Source of the DNA: an uncultured Succinivibrio sp.
Lineage (GTDB): Bacteria; Pseudomonadota; Gammaproteobacteria; Enterobacterales; Succinivibrionaceae
NCBI GenBank assembly: GCA_934218695.1
Contig: CAKQDA010000007.1
Coordinates: 27,933 to 91,932, forward strand
Length of the DNA: 64,000 nucleotides
Direction: 5' to 3'
Below the pieces are notes generated by a model, which ran no database searches, was not told where the DNA came from, and saw nothing but the letters and a program-made list of their open reading frames with translations. Positions 52,839-62,804 of the stretch are shown piece after piece. Every line of letters begins with the position of its first letter. Positions within the stretch are counted from its first letter, which is position 1. A program made the position numbers and the translations under genes.

Positions 52839-54690
52839 GTGTCACCTTCTTATCTGTTTTGACTGCAGTGCCTGAATCACCTGCACATCCGCAAGCATCA
52901 GCTGAAGCGACGGCTTTGTGAGGACATACCTGAGAGCACAGAGTGCAGCCTGTGCACAGGCTCTCATCAATGGTAACCTTACCGTTGACAATGATGGTTG
53001 CAGGACATCCTAACTGCTTGATGCAGATCTTGCAGTCTTTGCACTTGTCTGTCACGGTGCATTTTTTTGTGCTTTTTACAATGGAAATACAAGGTGACTT
53101 AAAGATAATGGCTTTAACGCCTTTTATGGATGCACATTCCTTTACAGCTGTAACCGAGGCCTTAAGATCAAGAGGATCTGTCTTTACAACCTTTTTAACA
53201 CCGATACCTTTTAGCACTGCCTCTATGTCAACCTTATCCACAAAGTTGCCCATGAGGTTAAAACCGGTACCCGGGTGAGGCTGATGACCTGTCATGGCGG
53301 TTGTGGAGTTGTCAAGAATACAGATAATGATGTCAGCTTCGTTATAGACAGCATTGACCACACCTGTAAGGCCTGAGGCAAAGAAGGTAGAATCTCCTAT
53401 GAATGCAAAAGATACAGCGTCAGGATCTGTAAAGTTAAATCCCTGTGCCATGGTGACACCGCCACCCATGCACAGACAGGTATCCACCATATCAAGAGGG
53501 GAGGCGTTACCTAAGGTATAGCAGCCGATATCACCGCAGAAATAGGTCTTCTTTTTGCGCATTGCAACTTTTACGGCATAGAAGGCACCACGATGAGGAC
53601 AGCCTGCACATAAAACAGGAGGGCGCACAGGAAGATCCGGGGTATCACTGATAAAACTAATCTCTCTTCCCTCAATTCCGTAGAATTTATTGAGAATTGA
53701 GGTTACAGTAAGAACTGACAGCTCTCCTGAGTGTGGCACATCACCTGTAAGTTTGCCTCTTACATTCAGTTTTAAGTGATGTCTGCCTGCTACTCTTAAA
53801 AGTTCCTCTTCAAGATAGGGACTTAACTCCTCAAGGCAGATAACCTCATCGAGTCCTTCTACAGCCCTGAGAATAAAGTCTTCAGGAAGAGGATATGGAG
53901 TTGCAACCTGAATGAGACATACATCATCATGTTCTGCCTGGTACTCTTTTGCATAGGCATAGCTTACACCTGATGCTAACACCGCTTTTTTACAGTTGGC
54001 ACTCTTTCCTGTTACAGTGTTGAATCTGTAGGAACTCAGATCGTGACCGTACTTTACATTGCGCTCTTCTATCAGAGCATGATTTCTGTTGGAGAGTTTT
54101 GGAAAGATAACCCATTTACCAGAGTCTTTTATAAAGCCTTCATATGGCTTTACAGTGTAGTTCTCATCAAATTCAATCGAGGCATAACCGTGACATACTC
54201 TGGTGGTGGGACGAAGTATCACCGGAGTATGATATTTCTCTGACAGCTCGAAGGCATCCTGCACCATCTGAAAAGCCTGTTCAGGAGAGGCAGGATCAAG
54301 CACGGGAATTCTGCAGAATGAGGCAAAACGTCTGGTGTCCTGTTCTGTCTGTGAGGAGATAGGACCCGGATCATCTGCCACAGCAATGACCATACCGCCC
54401 TTAACGCCTACATAGGCAAGGCTCATGAGAGGATCGGAGGCCACATTAAGCCCCACCTGTTTCATGGTAACCATTGAGCGAGCACCTGAATAGGCAGCAC
54501 TTGCCGCAACTTCCATGGCTGCTTTTTCGTTTACTGACCATTCAAGGTGAACACCGTCATGCGGTGCATGAAAAATTGATTCAATGATTTCAGTAGAGGG
54601 AGTTCCAGGATAACCTGCAACCAGCTTTACACCTGAGCACAGAGCGCCTGCAGCAATTGCACTGTTGCCCATTACATAATCTTTACGCAT
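52831..54690 (-). CDS. iorA: indolepyruvate:ferredoxin oxidoreductase, alpha subunit
   Basis: The 619-residue protein has the pyrimidine-binding half (GYPGTPSTEII, WSVNEKAAMEVA), a TPP-binding half (GDIGCYTLG, GDSTFFASGLTG, ILDNSTTAMTGHQ) and a C-terminal pair of [4Fe-4S] clusters (CKDCKICIKQLGCP and CTGCTLCSQVCPHK). A 24-residue tail with extra Cys follows. The enzyme is oxygen-sensitive and typical of anaerobes. It leads the iorA-iorB-paaK operon. Confidence 0.95.
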   Translation of the reverse strand: MRKDYVMGNSAIAAGALCSGVKLVAGYPGTPSTEIIESIFHAPHDGVHLEWSVNEKAAMEVAASAAYSGARSMVTMKQVGLNVASDPLMSLAYVGVKGGMVIAVADDPGPISSQTEQDTRRFASFCRIPVLDPASPEQAFQMVQDAFELSEKYHTPVILRPTTRVCHGYASIEFDENYTVKPYEGFIKDSGKWVIFPKLSNRNHALIEERNVKYGHDLSSYRFNTVTGKSANCKKAVLASGVSYAYAKEYQAEHDDVCLIQVATPYPLPEDFILRAVEGLDEVICLEELSPYLEEELLRVAGRHHLKLNVRGKLTGDVPHSGELSVLTVTSILNKFYGIEGREISFISDTPDLPVRPPVLCAGCPHRGAFYAVKVAMRKKKTYFCGDIGCYTLGNASPLDMVDTCLCMGGGVTMAQGFNFTDPDAVSFAFIGDSTFFASGLTGVVNAVYNEADIIICILDNSTTAMTGHQPHPGTGFNLMGNFVDKVDIEAVLKGIGVKKVVKTDPLDLKASVTAVKECASIKGVKAIIFKSPCISIVKSTKKCTVTDKCKDCKICIKQLGCPATIIVNGKVTIDESLCTGCTLCSQVCPHKAVASADACGCAGDSGTAVKTDKKVTHE

Positions 54691-54898
54691 GTGTGATTCT
54701 TTTTGTAATTGTTTTTATTTCAGTCTGGAACTGTATGTGCCAGGATATGTATTAAATACAGATACAAAAAAGTATCTGTCTATTACCTTATTCAGTAATG
54801 ATAACCTTTTAAAGTAAAAAAAACTAAGAAGTGGCCGTCACATTCACAATGCCTATTTTTAGTGCAGTGAAGATGATTTGCCTGTTAAGACGCAAGAT

Positions 54899-54926
54899 AA
54901 AGAACTCTGCTTTTGCAGAGTTCTTT
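54899..54926. terminator. terminator of panB
   Basis: AAAGAACTCTGC, loop TTTT, GCAGAGTTCTTT: a perfect 12-bp stem. It lies 30 nt past the panB stop and works on the minus strand; the plus strand also has T-rich flanks. Confidence 0.85.
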
Positions 54927-54955
54927 ATGTCTTTACCTCTGTGAGAGTCAGATTT

Positions 54956-55783
54956 TTAAATGAGTTTATTTATGATCTCATCATCAATCTTAAAGGTATG
55001 CTCTAAAGAAGGAAATGAAGAGTCTTTCACTTCTCTTGCGTAGGCATTGAAAGCATCTTTCATGGTACTGCCAATCTGTGCATAGTGTTTTACAAACTTA
55101 GGCGAGAAATCCTGATACATGCCAAGCATATCCTGATAAACCAGGATCTGACCGTCGCACTGTACGCCTGCACCGATACCTATGGTGGGAATGGACAGCT
55201 TTTTGGTCACAATGGCAGCAAGTTTTGCAGGAATACACTCTAAAACTACAGCAAAAGCTCCTGCTTCCTGCAGAGCCAGCGCATCTTCAATCAGATCTGA
55301 AGCTGCCTTTTCTGTTTTACACTGCACTTTGTGTCCGCCAAAGACGTTTACTGACTGAGGCGTCATGCCCAGATGTCCGCAGACAGGAATTCCTGAGTCC
55401 ACAATTCTCTTTACGGTGGAAGCTACAGCTCTTCCACCTTCAAGTTTTACAGCATTAGCTCTGCCTTCCTTTAAAAGACGTCCTGCATTTACAAGTGCCT
55501 GCTCTGCATTAACCTGATAGGACATAAATGGCATATCGGCAATGATAAGCTTGTTTCTGCATCCGCGGGCTACAGCTCCTGTGAAGGTTATCATGTCATC
55601 GACAGTAACAGACAGTGTATCCTCATAGCCTAAAATTACATTGCCAAGTGAGTCTCCAACCAGAACCGCATCCACATCGGATGAATCAATAATTTTTGCT
55701 GTTGATGCATCATAGCAGGTAAGACAGGCGATTTTCTGTTTTTCCTGTTTCATCTTTGCAAAGGTTGCGACTGATACTTTCAT
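54956..55783 (-). CDS. panB: 3-methyl-2-oxobutanoate hydroxymethyltransferase
   Basis: PanB makes ketopantoate, the first step of pantothenate synthesis. The 275-residue protein has the family motifs LTCYDASTAKI, VDAVLVGDSLGNV, KLEGG, GHLGMTPQSVN and PTIGIGAG. It overlaps the DUF2520 gene by 4 nt, so the two are coupled. Confidence 0.96.
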   Translation of the reverse strand: MKVSVATFAKMKQEKQKIACLTCYDASTAKIIDSSDVDAVLVGDSLGNVILGYEDTLSVTVDDMITFTGAVARGCRNKLIIADMPFMSYQVNAEQALVNAGRLLKEGRANAVKLEGGRAVASTVKRIVDSGIPVCGHLGMTPQSVNVFGGHKVQCKTEKAASDLIEDALALQEAGAFAVVLECIPAKLAAIVTKKLSIPTIGIGAGVQCDGQILVYQDMLGMYQDFSPKFVKHYAQIGSTMKDAFNAYAREVKDSSFPSLEHTFKIDDEIINKLI

Positions 55784-56712
55784 TTTTTGTCCTCTGTATA
55801 AAGCAGTTTTTTTATTCTGTCATAATCACGCTCAGGATTTTTGCCCTGAGCAATCCTTAAGAGTTTTTTGCTGATAAGTCTGTACAGTTCTCTGTCTTCT
55901 TCATCAAGACAGTCAAGATGTTTTTTAACTGTAATCGCATCACCTCTTTCTACAGGACCTGTAAGAGCCTTACTGACATCAGTGGTGATGATGTTTCTGA
56001 CATTGTCAGAAAACAGTGACTCAAGAGCTCTGTGAGCCTGAATCTCAGAAAATCCGCAACCTGTCAGAAGATCCTGTCCCATGGAAAACAGTCCTGTAAC
56101 GCAGTTGCTGACTATAACCGAGGCTAAGTGGTATTCGGCTTTCATTTTTTCAGGCTCTTCATCTCCACTTAAAACTGCGTGAGTGAGGTTTAACTTCTGA
56201 AGAAGGCTCTTAAGTTTTTTTACTCCATTATCCGATCCTTCAAGAGTAAAAAAGGTATTCTCTATGGATTTTAAGGATGTTAATTTAGAACAGAATGCCA
56301 GCATCGGATGCAGTGATACCGTGTCAGTGACAGATGAGCACTTTATAAAGCCTTCCTTCGCTGTCAGAACTCCTGAACAGTGCACCAGAATTTTGCCTTT
56401 GAGCATTTTTCCTGCTGATAAAAACAGTTCTCTGTCCACTTGTGCTATGACTGAATCAGGTACGGTCACAAAAATGATGTCTGATTTTTCTGCAGTTTCT
56501 GCAATTGAGGATGCTGCCTCTGGAAGGGGAGGGCAGTGAGCGTAGTTTACATTCAGAGCCTTTATCAGGTTTAAGGATTCATTCAATGATTCTATGTGCT
56601 CTGAGAACACTGATGAAATACAGAGCTCTTCCAGGTCTTTGTGGACACGGTACTCGTAAAAGAACCTTAAAAGAGAGGTTCCAACTTTTCCTGTACCGAT
56701 AAAACCAAGCAT
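55780..56712 (-). CDS. DUF2520 Rossmann-fold dehydrogenase, candidate PanG-type ketopantoate reductase
   Basis: The 310-residue protein starts with the NAD(P) loop GFIGTGKVGTSLL, has DIIFVTVPDSVI and the HCSG segment (LVHCSGVL), and a C-terminal helical DUF2520 domain with HLASVIVSNCVTGLF. PanG, a ketopantoate reductase that replaces PanE in Francisella and some Firmicutes, has a comparable fold. Coupling to panB (4-nt overlap) makes the same role likely here. No panE is in the window, so this remains an inference. Confidence 0.75.
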   Translation of the reverse strand: MLGFIGTGKVGTSLLRFFYEYRVHKDLEELCISSVFSEHIESLNESLNLIKALNVNYAHCPPLPEAASSIAETAEKSDIIFVTVPDSVIAQVDRELFLSAGKMLKGKILVHCSGVLTAKEGFIKCSSVTDTVSLHPMLAFCSKLTSLKSIENTFFTLEGSDNGVKKLKSLLQKLNLTHAVLSGDEEPEKMKAEYHLASVIVSNCVTGLFSMGQDLLTGCGFSEIQAHRALESLFSDNVRNIITTDVSKALTGPVERGDAITVKKHLDCLDEEDRELYRLISKKLLRIAQGKNPERDYDRIKKLLYTEDKK

Positions 56713-56839
56713 TGGACTTTCCTTTGCTCCTTTATAAAAAGCAGATGTATAAAGATCTGATGTTGCTCTTGCAGCATCAGTAAATTATCATACAGCTGAC
56801 GCCAAGACGTCTTTACAGATGCTAAGACTCTCCTGACAT

Positions 56840-58651
56840 TCAGTCTCTTTCCATGAAGGTGTCGTTTTCAATTCTGAAAGAGGTGCTCTTTTCAACAGCT
56901 CTCTTGATTTCAAGTCTCTGTCTGTCAAGCTCAAGAAGTTTTTTCACCATGCTGTCAGCCTTTGCTTTGAGTTTCTCTGTGCTTCTGTATATAGGCAGCT
57001 GCTTTAGGATTTTGCTCTGCAGAACCTTAATCTTGTCACCTGTAGTCTTCATCTTCAGATAACGCTGCATATCATGCGACTTTAACTGACAGAAGATAAG
57101 ACTCTGTGGATATTTCTGCTCGTTCAGTGTTCTGATGACTGCAAAGCACTGACCTGCAATAACATCTGTTCTGTCCTCATTAAAGTAACCGACCTTTCCG
57201 ATGGTGCCTTTAATTGAGAGTACGATATCTCCCTTCTGCAGCCTGCTGCGCTTGGCTCTTGAATCACCGGCTTTCACTCTTACAGCCTTCTGCACCTCGG
57301 ACATCACACCTGTCTGCGGTACATCGTTCAGATTCAGCTCGTAGACTGTTTCCGTTTCTTTTACAGTTTCTGGATCAGCTGCGGTGCATACCTGTGCTCT
57401 GTAAATCTGAGCTACGTCGGCAAGTCTGAGTTCGCCCCTTTCAATGTAGTTCACGCTCTCCTCATGCTCAGGACCTGCCACATAGCAGCTAGGATCGAGC
57501 AGACACTTGTCATCATTTAATCTGTCAGACTCAATGAAGACACTGTGACCTGTCTTTTCTCCTGAAAGAACTTTCTTAAGCTCTAAGGCTGAATCTGTAT
57601 TTAATACATTATGCTGTCTGTCAGACAGTTCCGAATCAATGCAGTCCTTTCCTGACAGGTCAAGAAAAGCTACCTTATCAGACTGTATTGTGGTGTCAAA
57701 TACCATGGCACACACTGGAAAAGGAACCAGACGGGTAAAGAATTTCGGTAAATTTACCACAGCCTTTAAATGCCCCTCATTGATGATCCTTTTCCTGAAG
57801 ACGGTTGCTTCTGACTGACTCAAATAGGTGACAGAGCTGTGGACAAACATAACAAAACGGCCTTTTACCGAGCGTGTAAAAGCCTGATAGTGACCTGCTG
57901 CCCGGTTGAACCACTCTGCAATACCCTGAGGATAGAGGTTTAAATAGGAAAATCCTCCTGCATAGCTTTTTTTCTCAAGTGAGGAGAAATCAGTTTCGTT
58001 TACAGGATTTACAAGATTATAAACAAGAGATCTGCAGAGTTTCTGTGCATAGGTGTCAAGACTGTAGCGGAAGCCGTTGTTTCTGTCTGCAACCTTAAAG
58101 ACATCAACCGAGCAGTTCTTTTCAAACTGAAGTAAGTATTCAGCGTACGGATTGTAGTTGTCTGGCAGCAGAACCGAACTGCTATCAGCTTCGCACTGTT
58201 TGCGTGTACCTTCTGCAACATAGGTAGCAAACACGTCTGTCAGGCGCGACTCATTGAAGAACTCAGCATGATCCCTTAACAGCTCTGCCTGTAGCTCTGA
58301 AAAGAAATTAACTCTTTTGTGGTTGTCTGAGAACATCTCAAAGTGCTGTGAGTACAGCAAAAAGAACTGATTCTTGAGCAACTGATAGGTGGGTTCATCC
58401 ATGTGGTTCTTTTCAATGTATTTTATCAGTTGACTCTCGGCATCTTTTAATTCCTTAGGCGAGAATTTATCTCCGTTTTCCTTGTGCAGACTGAAGAGCA
58501 AATCGTCTCTGACAGAGCTGCCGTCTGCAAGTTTTGTGGAGTCTGTTCTTACAAGATAGAAGAGAGTTGCAAGAGAAATTATGCATGAATTGTAGTTATA
58601 CCATTTCTCTTTTAGGGCACTTAAAGATTTAAACTTATCTGTCTGTTCCAT
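56840..58651 (-). CDS. HsdM/HsdS-like fusion without methylase catalytic motifs
   Basis: The 603-residue protein has a middle part like the end of N6-adenine methylases (FVMFVHSSVTYLSQSEATVFRKRI, KAVVNLPKFF) and a C-terminal HsdS-like recognition part (LADVAQIYRAQV, GDIVLSIKGTIGKVGYF, then a coiled coil). I find neither the SAM motif (DPACGSG) nor NPPY/F. It may be a specificity or regulatory protein, or a decayed RM remnant with an intact frame. No hsdR or true hsdM lies nearby. Confidence 0.65.
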   Translation of the reverse strand: MEQTDKFKSLSALKEKWYNYNSCIISLATLFYLVRTDSTKLADGSSVRDDLLFSLHKENGDKFSPKELKDAESQLIKYIEKNHMDEPTYQLLKNQFFLLYSQHFEMFSDNHKRVNFFSELQAELLRDHAEFFNESRLTDVFATYVAEGTRKQCEADSSSVLLPDNYNPYAEYLLQFEKNCSVDVFKVADRNNGFRYSLDTYAQKLCRSLVYNLVNPVNETDFSSLEKKSYAGGFSYLNLYPQGIAEWFNRAAGHYQAFTRSVKGRFVMFVHSSVTYLSQSEATVFRKRIINEGHLKAVVNLPKFFTRLVPFPVCAMVFDTTIQSDKVAFLDLSGKDCIDSELSDRQHNVLNTDSALELKKVLSGEKTGHSVFIESDRLNDDKCLLDPSCYVAGPEHEESVNYIERGELRLADVAQIYRAQVCTAADPETVKETETVYELNLNDVPQTGVMSEVQKAVRVKAGDSRAKRSRLQKGDIVLSIKGTIGKVGYFNEDRTDVIAGQCFAVIRTLNEQKYPQSLIFCQLKSHDMQRYLKMKTTGDKIKVLQSKILKQLPIYRSTEKLKAKADSMVKKLLELDRQRLEIKRAVEKSTSFRIENDTFMERD

Positions 58652-58981
58652 ATATAGATGATTTCTTGGTATTTATAGTTTTTCAGTTCGGGTGAAAATA
58701 TTTCAATTAAGAAGGCAACAGCTGACACAACAGTATTGCCATATTTAACTGTTTGCGATCTCTTAATTCTAGCAGAATAACATGTTTGAACTGAATATAG
58801 TTAAAATATTTTACTAAATCAACTAGATATATGATTTTTACTACCTTTGGGAGCATTTTCTTTTTTTTCAGTCGGAATCAGGAGAAGTTTTTCACCTTTA
58901 TTGTGAGATTGTCTCTCCTTTTTAATAATTCATAAAAATTGGTAAAATAGAGATAGTTTTAATCGGAAGGCAAGTTTAGAT
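58652..58981 (+). promoter_or_regulatory. pheA leader region with a candidate Phe-rich attenuator peptide
   Basis: A 34-residue frame (58831-58935) is rich in Phe, with four in a row encoded at 58858-58869. Just downstream AGGAGA (58880-58885) pairs with TCTCCT (58914-58919), and a T5 run follows, as in a terminator. This is the layout of pheA attenuation in E. coli. Against it, there is no clear Shine-Dalgarno and the frame runs through the terminator. The pheA Shine-Dalgarno is GGAAGG near 58963. Confidence 0.4.
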
Positions 58982-60136
58982 ATGAGAGATTTACTGCAGT
59001 GCCGTGATGATATTGACAGAATTGATTCACAGATTTTAAAGCTTCTTCAGGAAAGAATGGATGTTGCAACTGATATTGCAGGTTACAAGCTTGCGCACAA
59101 TCAGAGTATTACTGACAGCGTGCGTGAGCATTCAAAGCTGCAGACTTTAAGAAACAGGGCAAAGGAACTTGGCCTTCATCCTTCATATATCTCTGATGTT
59201 TACAAGCTTATCATTCGCCATACCTGTTCTGTAGAACAGGAATATATTGTTGCAAAAGCCAACCAGAGCTCCATTGACAGAGATACATCAGTAGCCTATT
59301 TAGGTACTAAAGGCAGCTATTCTCATGTGGCAACCTGCAGATATTTTGAAGGTTATAAAGGTAAAACCGATGCTGTAGGATGTGGCTCATTCTCTGAAAT
59401 TGCAGGTCTTGTAGAGACAGGTAAATGCGAGTTTGGTGTACTGCCTATTGAAAATTCAAGCTCAGGCTCCATCAACGATGTCCTCGATGTGATGCAGACA
59501 ACAAAGGCTTCAATTGTAGGTGAGATCTTTGTTCCTATCGATCATGCAGTACTTGGTACCGAGAAGATTGACCTCAAAAAGATCACTGATGTCTATTCCC
59601 ATCCTCAGCCTGTAGCCCAGTGCTCCCACTGGATTAAGGATTTGCTTCCTCATGCTGAAATTCACTATACAAAAGCCACCACAGAGGCTATGGAAATAGT
59701 CTCAAAGCTTAAAGATCCTTCCCATGTGGCTATCGGCAGTCATATGGCGGCTTCATTCTACAGTCTGGTTCCTATTGTGGACAATATTGCCAACAATATT
59801 CACAACTTCACACGTTTTATCGTCATCTCCATGACACCGATTTGTGTGCCTCAGTCAGTAAGTGCCAAGACCTCACTGTCATTTAGCGTTCAGAAATACA
59901 AGCCTGGTTCACTGATCTCTGTTCTCTCTGAATTTTCAAAGAGAAACATCAACATGACCAAGCTTATTTCACGTCCTAAGATGGAGGCATCTCGAGATAC
60001 CTGGGAGGAGATATTTTTTACCGATCTTGAGGGAAATATCGATGCACCTGTAATGCAGGATATTCTTGAGGAGATAAAGCCATATACCAATTCTTTGAAG
60101 GTGTTGGGGTGCTACCCTAACAGTGAGGTAAAGTAG
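58982..60136 (+). CDS. pheA: bifunctional chorismate mutase / prephenate dehydratase
   Basis: The P-protein converts chorismate to prephenate and then phenylpyruvate for Phe synthesis. The 384-residue length matches E. coli (386). Residues 1-90 are the AroQ mutase (RDDIDRIDSQILKLLQERM). Residues 100-285 are the dehydratase (VAYLGTKGSYSHVA, LPIENSSSGSIND, NFTRF). Residues 295-384 are the ACT domain with GSLISVLSEF and LISRPK, the Phe-binding region for feedback inhibition. Confidence 0.96.
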   Translation: MRDLLQCRDDIDRIDSQILKLLQERMDVATDIAGYKLAHNQSITDSVREHSKLQTLRNRAKELGLHPSYISDVYKLIIRHTCSVEQEYIVAKANQSSIDRDTSVAYLGTKGSYSHVATCRYFEGYKGKTDAVGCGSFSEIAGLVETGKCEFGVLPIENSSSGSINDVLDVMQTTKASIVGEIFVPIDHAVLGTEKIDLKKITDVYSHPQPVAQCSHWIKDLLPHAEIHYTKATTEAMEIVSKLKDPSHVAIGSHMAASFYSLVPIVDNIANNIHNFTRFIVISMTPICVPQSVSAKTSLSFSVQKYKPGSLISVLSEFSKRNINMTKLISRPKMEASRDTWEEIFFTDLEGNIDAPVMQDILEEIKPYTNSLKVLGCYPNSEVK

Positions 60137-60429
60137 TTTTGGTATAACTGTCAGAGCATCTGGCTGCAGCCTAGATCTTTTAACTTTTAAAAGACAGGGC
60201 TCTCTGGCAGTTCTGTTACTGATATTCTTTTCTATTTTTTTTGCTCTGCAAAGTTATCTGTATCAGCTGGCAGTGACAGAAATGTTCTGTTGCTCATTTG
60301 TTTTTATCCGGCTTTTGTCATCAGCTCATGAATGTTTGAGTGAATTGGACATTTGAAGAGAATGGCTAAATTGAGTGGAAATAACAGCTACACACGAATG
60401 TTCACCTGTCATCGGACCATCAGAAAAGC

Positions 60430-62289
60430 TCACTTCAGTCTTTTTACACAGACAGCGAAATACTTTCCTGAAAAAGCAATTCCAACTGCCTTTATGTCTG
60501 TTATATTCTCGTTATTAAGAAACAGCTCTGCATAGTGCTTTTCTATGATTTGATCAATTGCTTCATTTGCCTTGCGAATTCTGCTTTCATTTTCACTGCA
60601 GACTTTAATTTCAATGACGTAGGCTCTGCTTCCTGTTAAATCTTTAAAACAGATGTCAGCATAACCGTCTCCTGCTTCAGAGTTTGTGTGATATTCTCCC
60701 AGGTGATCTTTACAGTTTGAAAAGATACCGTTTAAAAAGCAGTGATAGTAATTCTCATGAGGAGCTTTGGTGGCACTGTCTCTTACTGATACAAATGAGC
60801 GTAATAAAGGACCAAGCTTACTCTGAACAAATGCGTCATCACCATCTAACAGAGCACAGGCAATCTTATCTGCAAGACTGTCTTTACTTACAACATTGGA
60901 AAATCTTTCTTTAATATTGGCTGTAAAACAATCTCTGATTTTCAGATTTGGTATTCTTGCAAAGACGTCTTTATTAGTTTGACCGTCTTTTTTGAGCTCT
61001 TCTTCTGTTGTCTTATCCCAGTCTAAGGTTAAATAACCTGTATGCAGAAGAAGTGACCAGAAGTCATCAGACTTGTGCTGTGACAGACAGTCATAGTTCA
61101 TGGAGTCATTGAGACTGAAACTTATTGTCTTACCATCTATGAGGTCCTGCATCTTCTGAGTGTCTTTATCAGTAAGATATCCTAAATATTCATAGACAGC
61201 ATGACCTGAGGTTGTGGCGGCCCAGTAGTTGTGTGGTGTTACCCTGCCTTTTGGAACTTTTAAATTCTTGATGTAGTTTTCTGCTATAAAGTTAATCACA
61301 TCCCATGGACAGAACATCTCCTTGTCAAAGAACCTGTATCCGTCATAGTTATCTTTGACAAGCTGAGCATATTCCCCCATCTCATAATCTTTTAATGCCT
61401 TTAAGGTTTCATCCTTGGTAAAGCCTATAATTCCTGTGAATGCCTCGTTGTCTGAAACTACTGTATTTACCACAAGATTGTTCACACCTGTAAAGATACT
61501 GTTTTTAGCTACCTTTAAGCAGCCTGTCATTATCACTTTACCTATGATTGAATTGCCTTTTTTAGGATCTTTTGAAGGTGTTTTTAAGAAGTCTAAAAAT
61601 GATGAGATTAAGTTTACCATTTCTTTGTGGTAACCATTTTCCTGAGCTTTGGCTAAAGGGACATCATACTCATCTATAAGAATATAAACCTGCTTCCCAA
61701 AGTGCTTATAGAGCATTAAAGCTAATGATTTGATAGCTGAGGTTGTATATGACTTTGCTTTTGTATCAGCATTTTTCAGATAGTCACTGCTTGATATCTT
61801 TGCATATGTATCCCTGTCATCTTCATCTAAAGCTGTACTGTCTTTTAGGAATGAAAATTCAAGAGCTTTTGCTGCTACAACTTCAGCAAGTTTTGAATAT
61901 GCAGCTTCAACATCATCGCCAAACACATTCTTTAGGGTAATAAAAATAACAGGAAACTTACCCATGTACTTTTCACAGAATGCTTTATCCTCTGTTATCT
62001 TTGTTCCATGAAAGAGCTGATTGTGAAGTGTGGTGTCAAAAGGCTTGTCGCTGTCTATCTTCAGGAAGTTTTCAAACATATCCATGAGCAGAGTCTTGCC
62101 AAAACGTCTAGGTCTTGTAAAGAGCAGTACTGAAGAGCCGTCAACATAGGTTTTACCATCTGCAGGTATTTCCTCTGAGAATACTGTTTTCAGATATGGA
62201 GTCTTATCCACATAGTAACGGTTCTTTGTTATTACATCGTAAAAGATCTCGTTACCTGTTGGCAGTGTCAGAAATATCTTGTGGCTCAT
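60430..62289 (-). CDS. AAA-ATPase-like / PD-(D/E)XK family protein, complete
   Basis: The 619-residue protein has the P-loop variant TRPRRFGKTLLM, the Walker-B-like YILIDEYDVPLAKA, and the C-terminal nuclease-like part GYADICFKD with VIEIKV. It is the closest relative of the cut-off gene at 1-1585, sharing for example TRPRRFGKT, VPLAKA, KVAKNSIFTGVNNL and LLLHTGYLTLDWDKTTEE. Function unknown. Confidence 0.88.
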   Translation of the reverse strand: MSHKIFLTLPTGNEIFYDVITKNRYYVDKTPYLKTVFSEEIPADGKTYVDGSSVLLFTRPRRFGKTLLMDMFENFLKIDSDKPFDTTLHNQLFHGTKITEDKAFCEKYMGKFPVIFITLKNVFGDDVEAAYSKLAEVVAAKALEFSFLKDSTALDEDDRDTYAKISSSDYLKNADTKAKSYTTSAIKSLALMLYKHFGKQVYILIDEYDVPLAKAQENGYHKEMVNLISSFLDFLKTPSKDPKKGNSIIGKVIMTGCLKVAKNSIFTGVNNLVVNTVVSDNEAFTGIIGFTKDETLKALKDYEMGEYAQLVKDNYDGYRFFDKEMFCPWDVINFIAENYIKNLKVPKGRVTPHNYWAATTSGHAVYEYLGYLTDKDTQKMQDLIDGKTISFSLNDSMNYDCLSQHKSDDFWSLLLHTGYLTLDWDKTTEEELKKDGQTNKDVFARIPNLKIRDCFTANIKERFSNVVSKDSLADKIACALLDGDDAFVQSKLGPLLRSFVSVRDSATKAPHENYYHCFLNGIFSNCKDHLGEYHTNSEAGDGYADICFKDLTGSRAYVIEIKVCSENESRIRKANEAIDQIIEKHYAELFLNNENITDIKAVGIAFSGKYFAVCVKRLK

Positions 62290-62804
62290 GTTTTATGTCC
62301 TGCTTTTATCACTTTTTGTGATTATACATGATTAAAACGCTGTGATTGTGCTTTTTTATCTAAAAAGACGTCTTACATGAAAACTAAAACGGTCTAATTT
62401 TCAAAAGGATAATTTCGCAACCTGACAGTGAGAATTCTATATGAGTTTTCTGATTTTAGACTTGTAACCTCATTTTTATATAAATATGAGACGGTGCTGA
62501 AATTTCTTAGAATGTCAGTTAGTGCTTAATTCTGTGTGTATGTGTTTTAATTGAGGCAACGGAATATATTGAGGTTATGGTGTATCGGGGGCAGGACAGT
62601 TTTCATTCAAAAGTAAAGATCTCCTGCAGTCGTTTCATCTGTGTTCTGAACACTGCAGCAACAGAGCAGGATGCATTCTGCCATAAGTTTAGGAGAATAC
62701 AGCCTGTCTGCAGTGCAAAAATTTAAGTAAACTCATAACATTTGTACAAAACTCTCAGCATATATACTGTCTGAGAGTTTTTGCTTTTATAAAGTAATGC
62801 TGTG
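62290..62804. other. gap without a gene
   Basis: About 515 nt with no coding frame supported by a Shine-Dalgarno. The only clear structure is the terminator of the superoxide reductase gene at 62748-62781. Confidence 0.5.
62748..62781 (-). terminator. terminator of the superoxide reductase gene
   Basis: AAAACTCTCAG (62748-62758) pairs with CTGAGAGTTTT (62771-62781). It lies 24 nt past the stop, with a T4 run on the minus strand. Confidence 0.75.

Noticed and set aside
54735..54750. A sigma54 site upstream of iorA
   Set aside because: TGGCACATACAG looks promising at -24, but the -12 position reads TTCC with no GC at the required distance.
60770..60790. TGGCAC sequences inside coding regions (also at 79 and 24905)
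   Set aside because: They lack GC at -12 and lie within genes.
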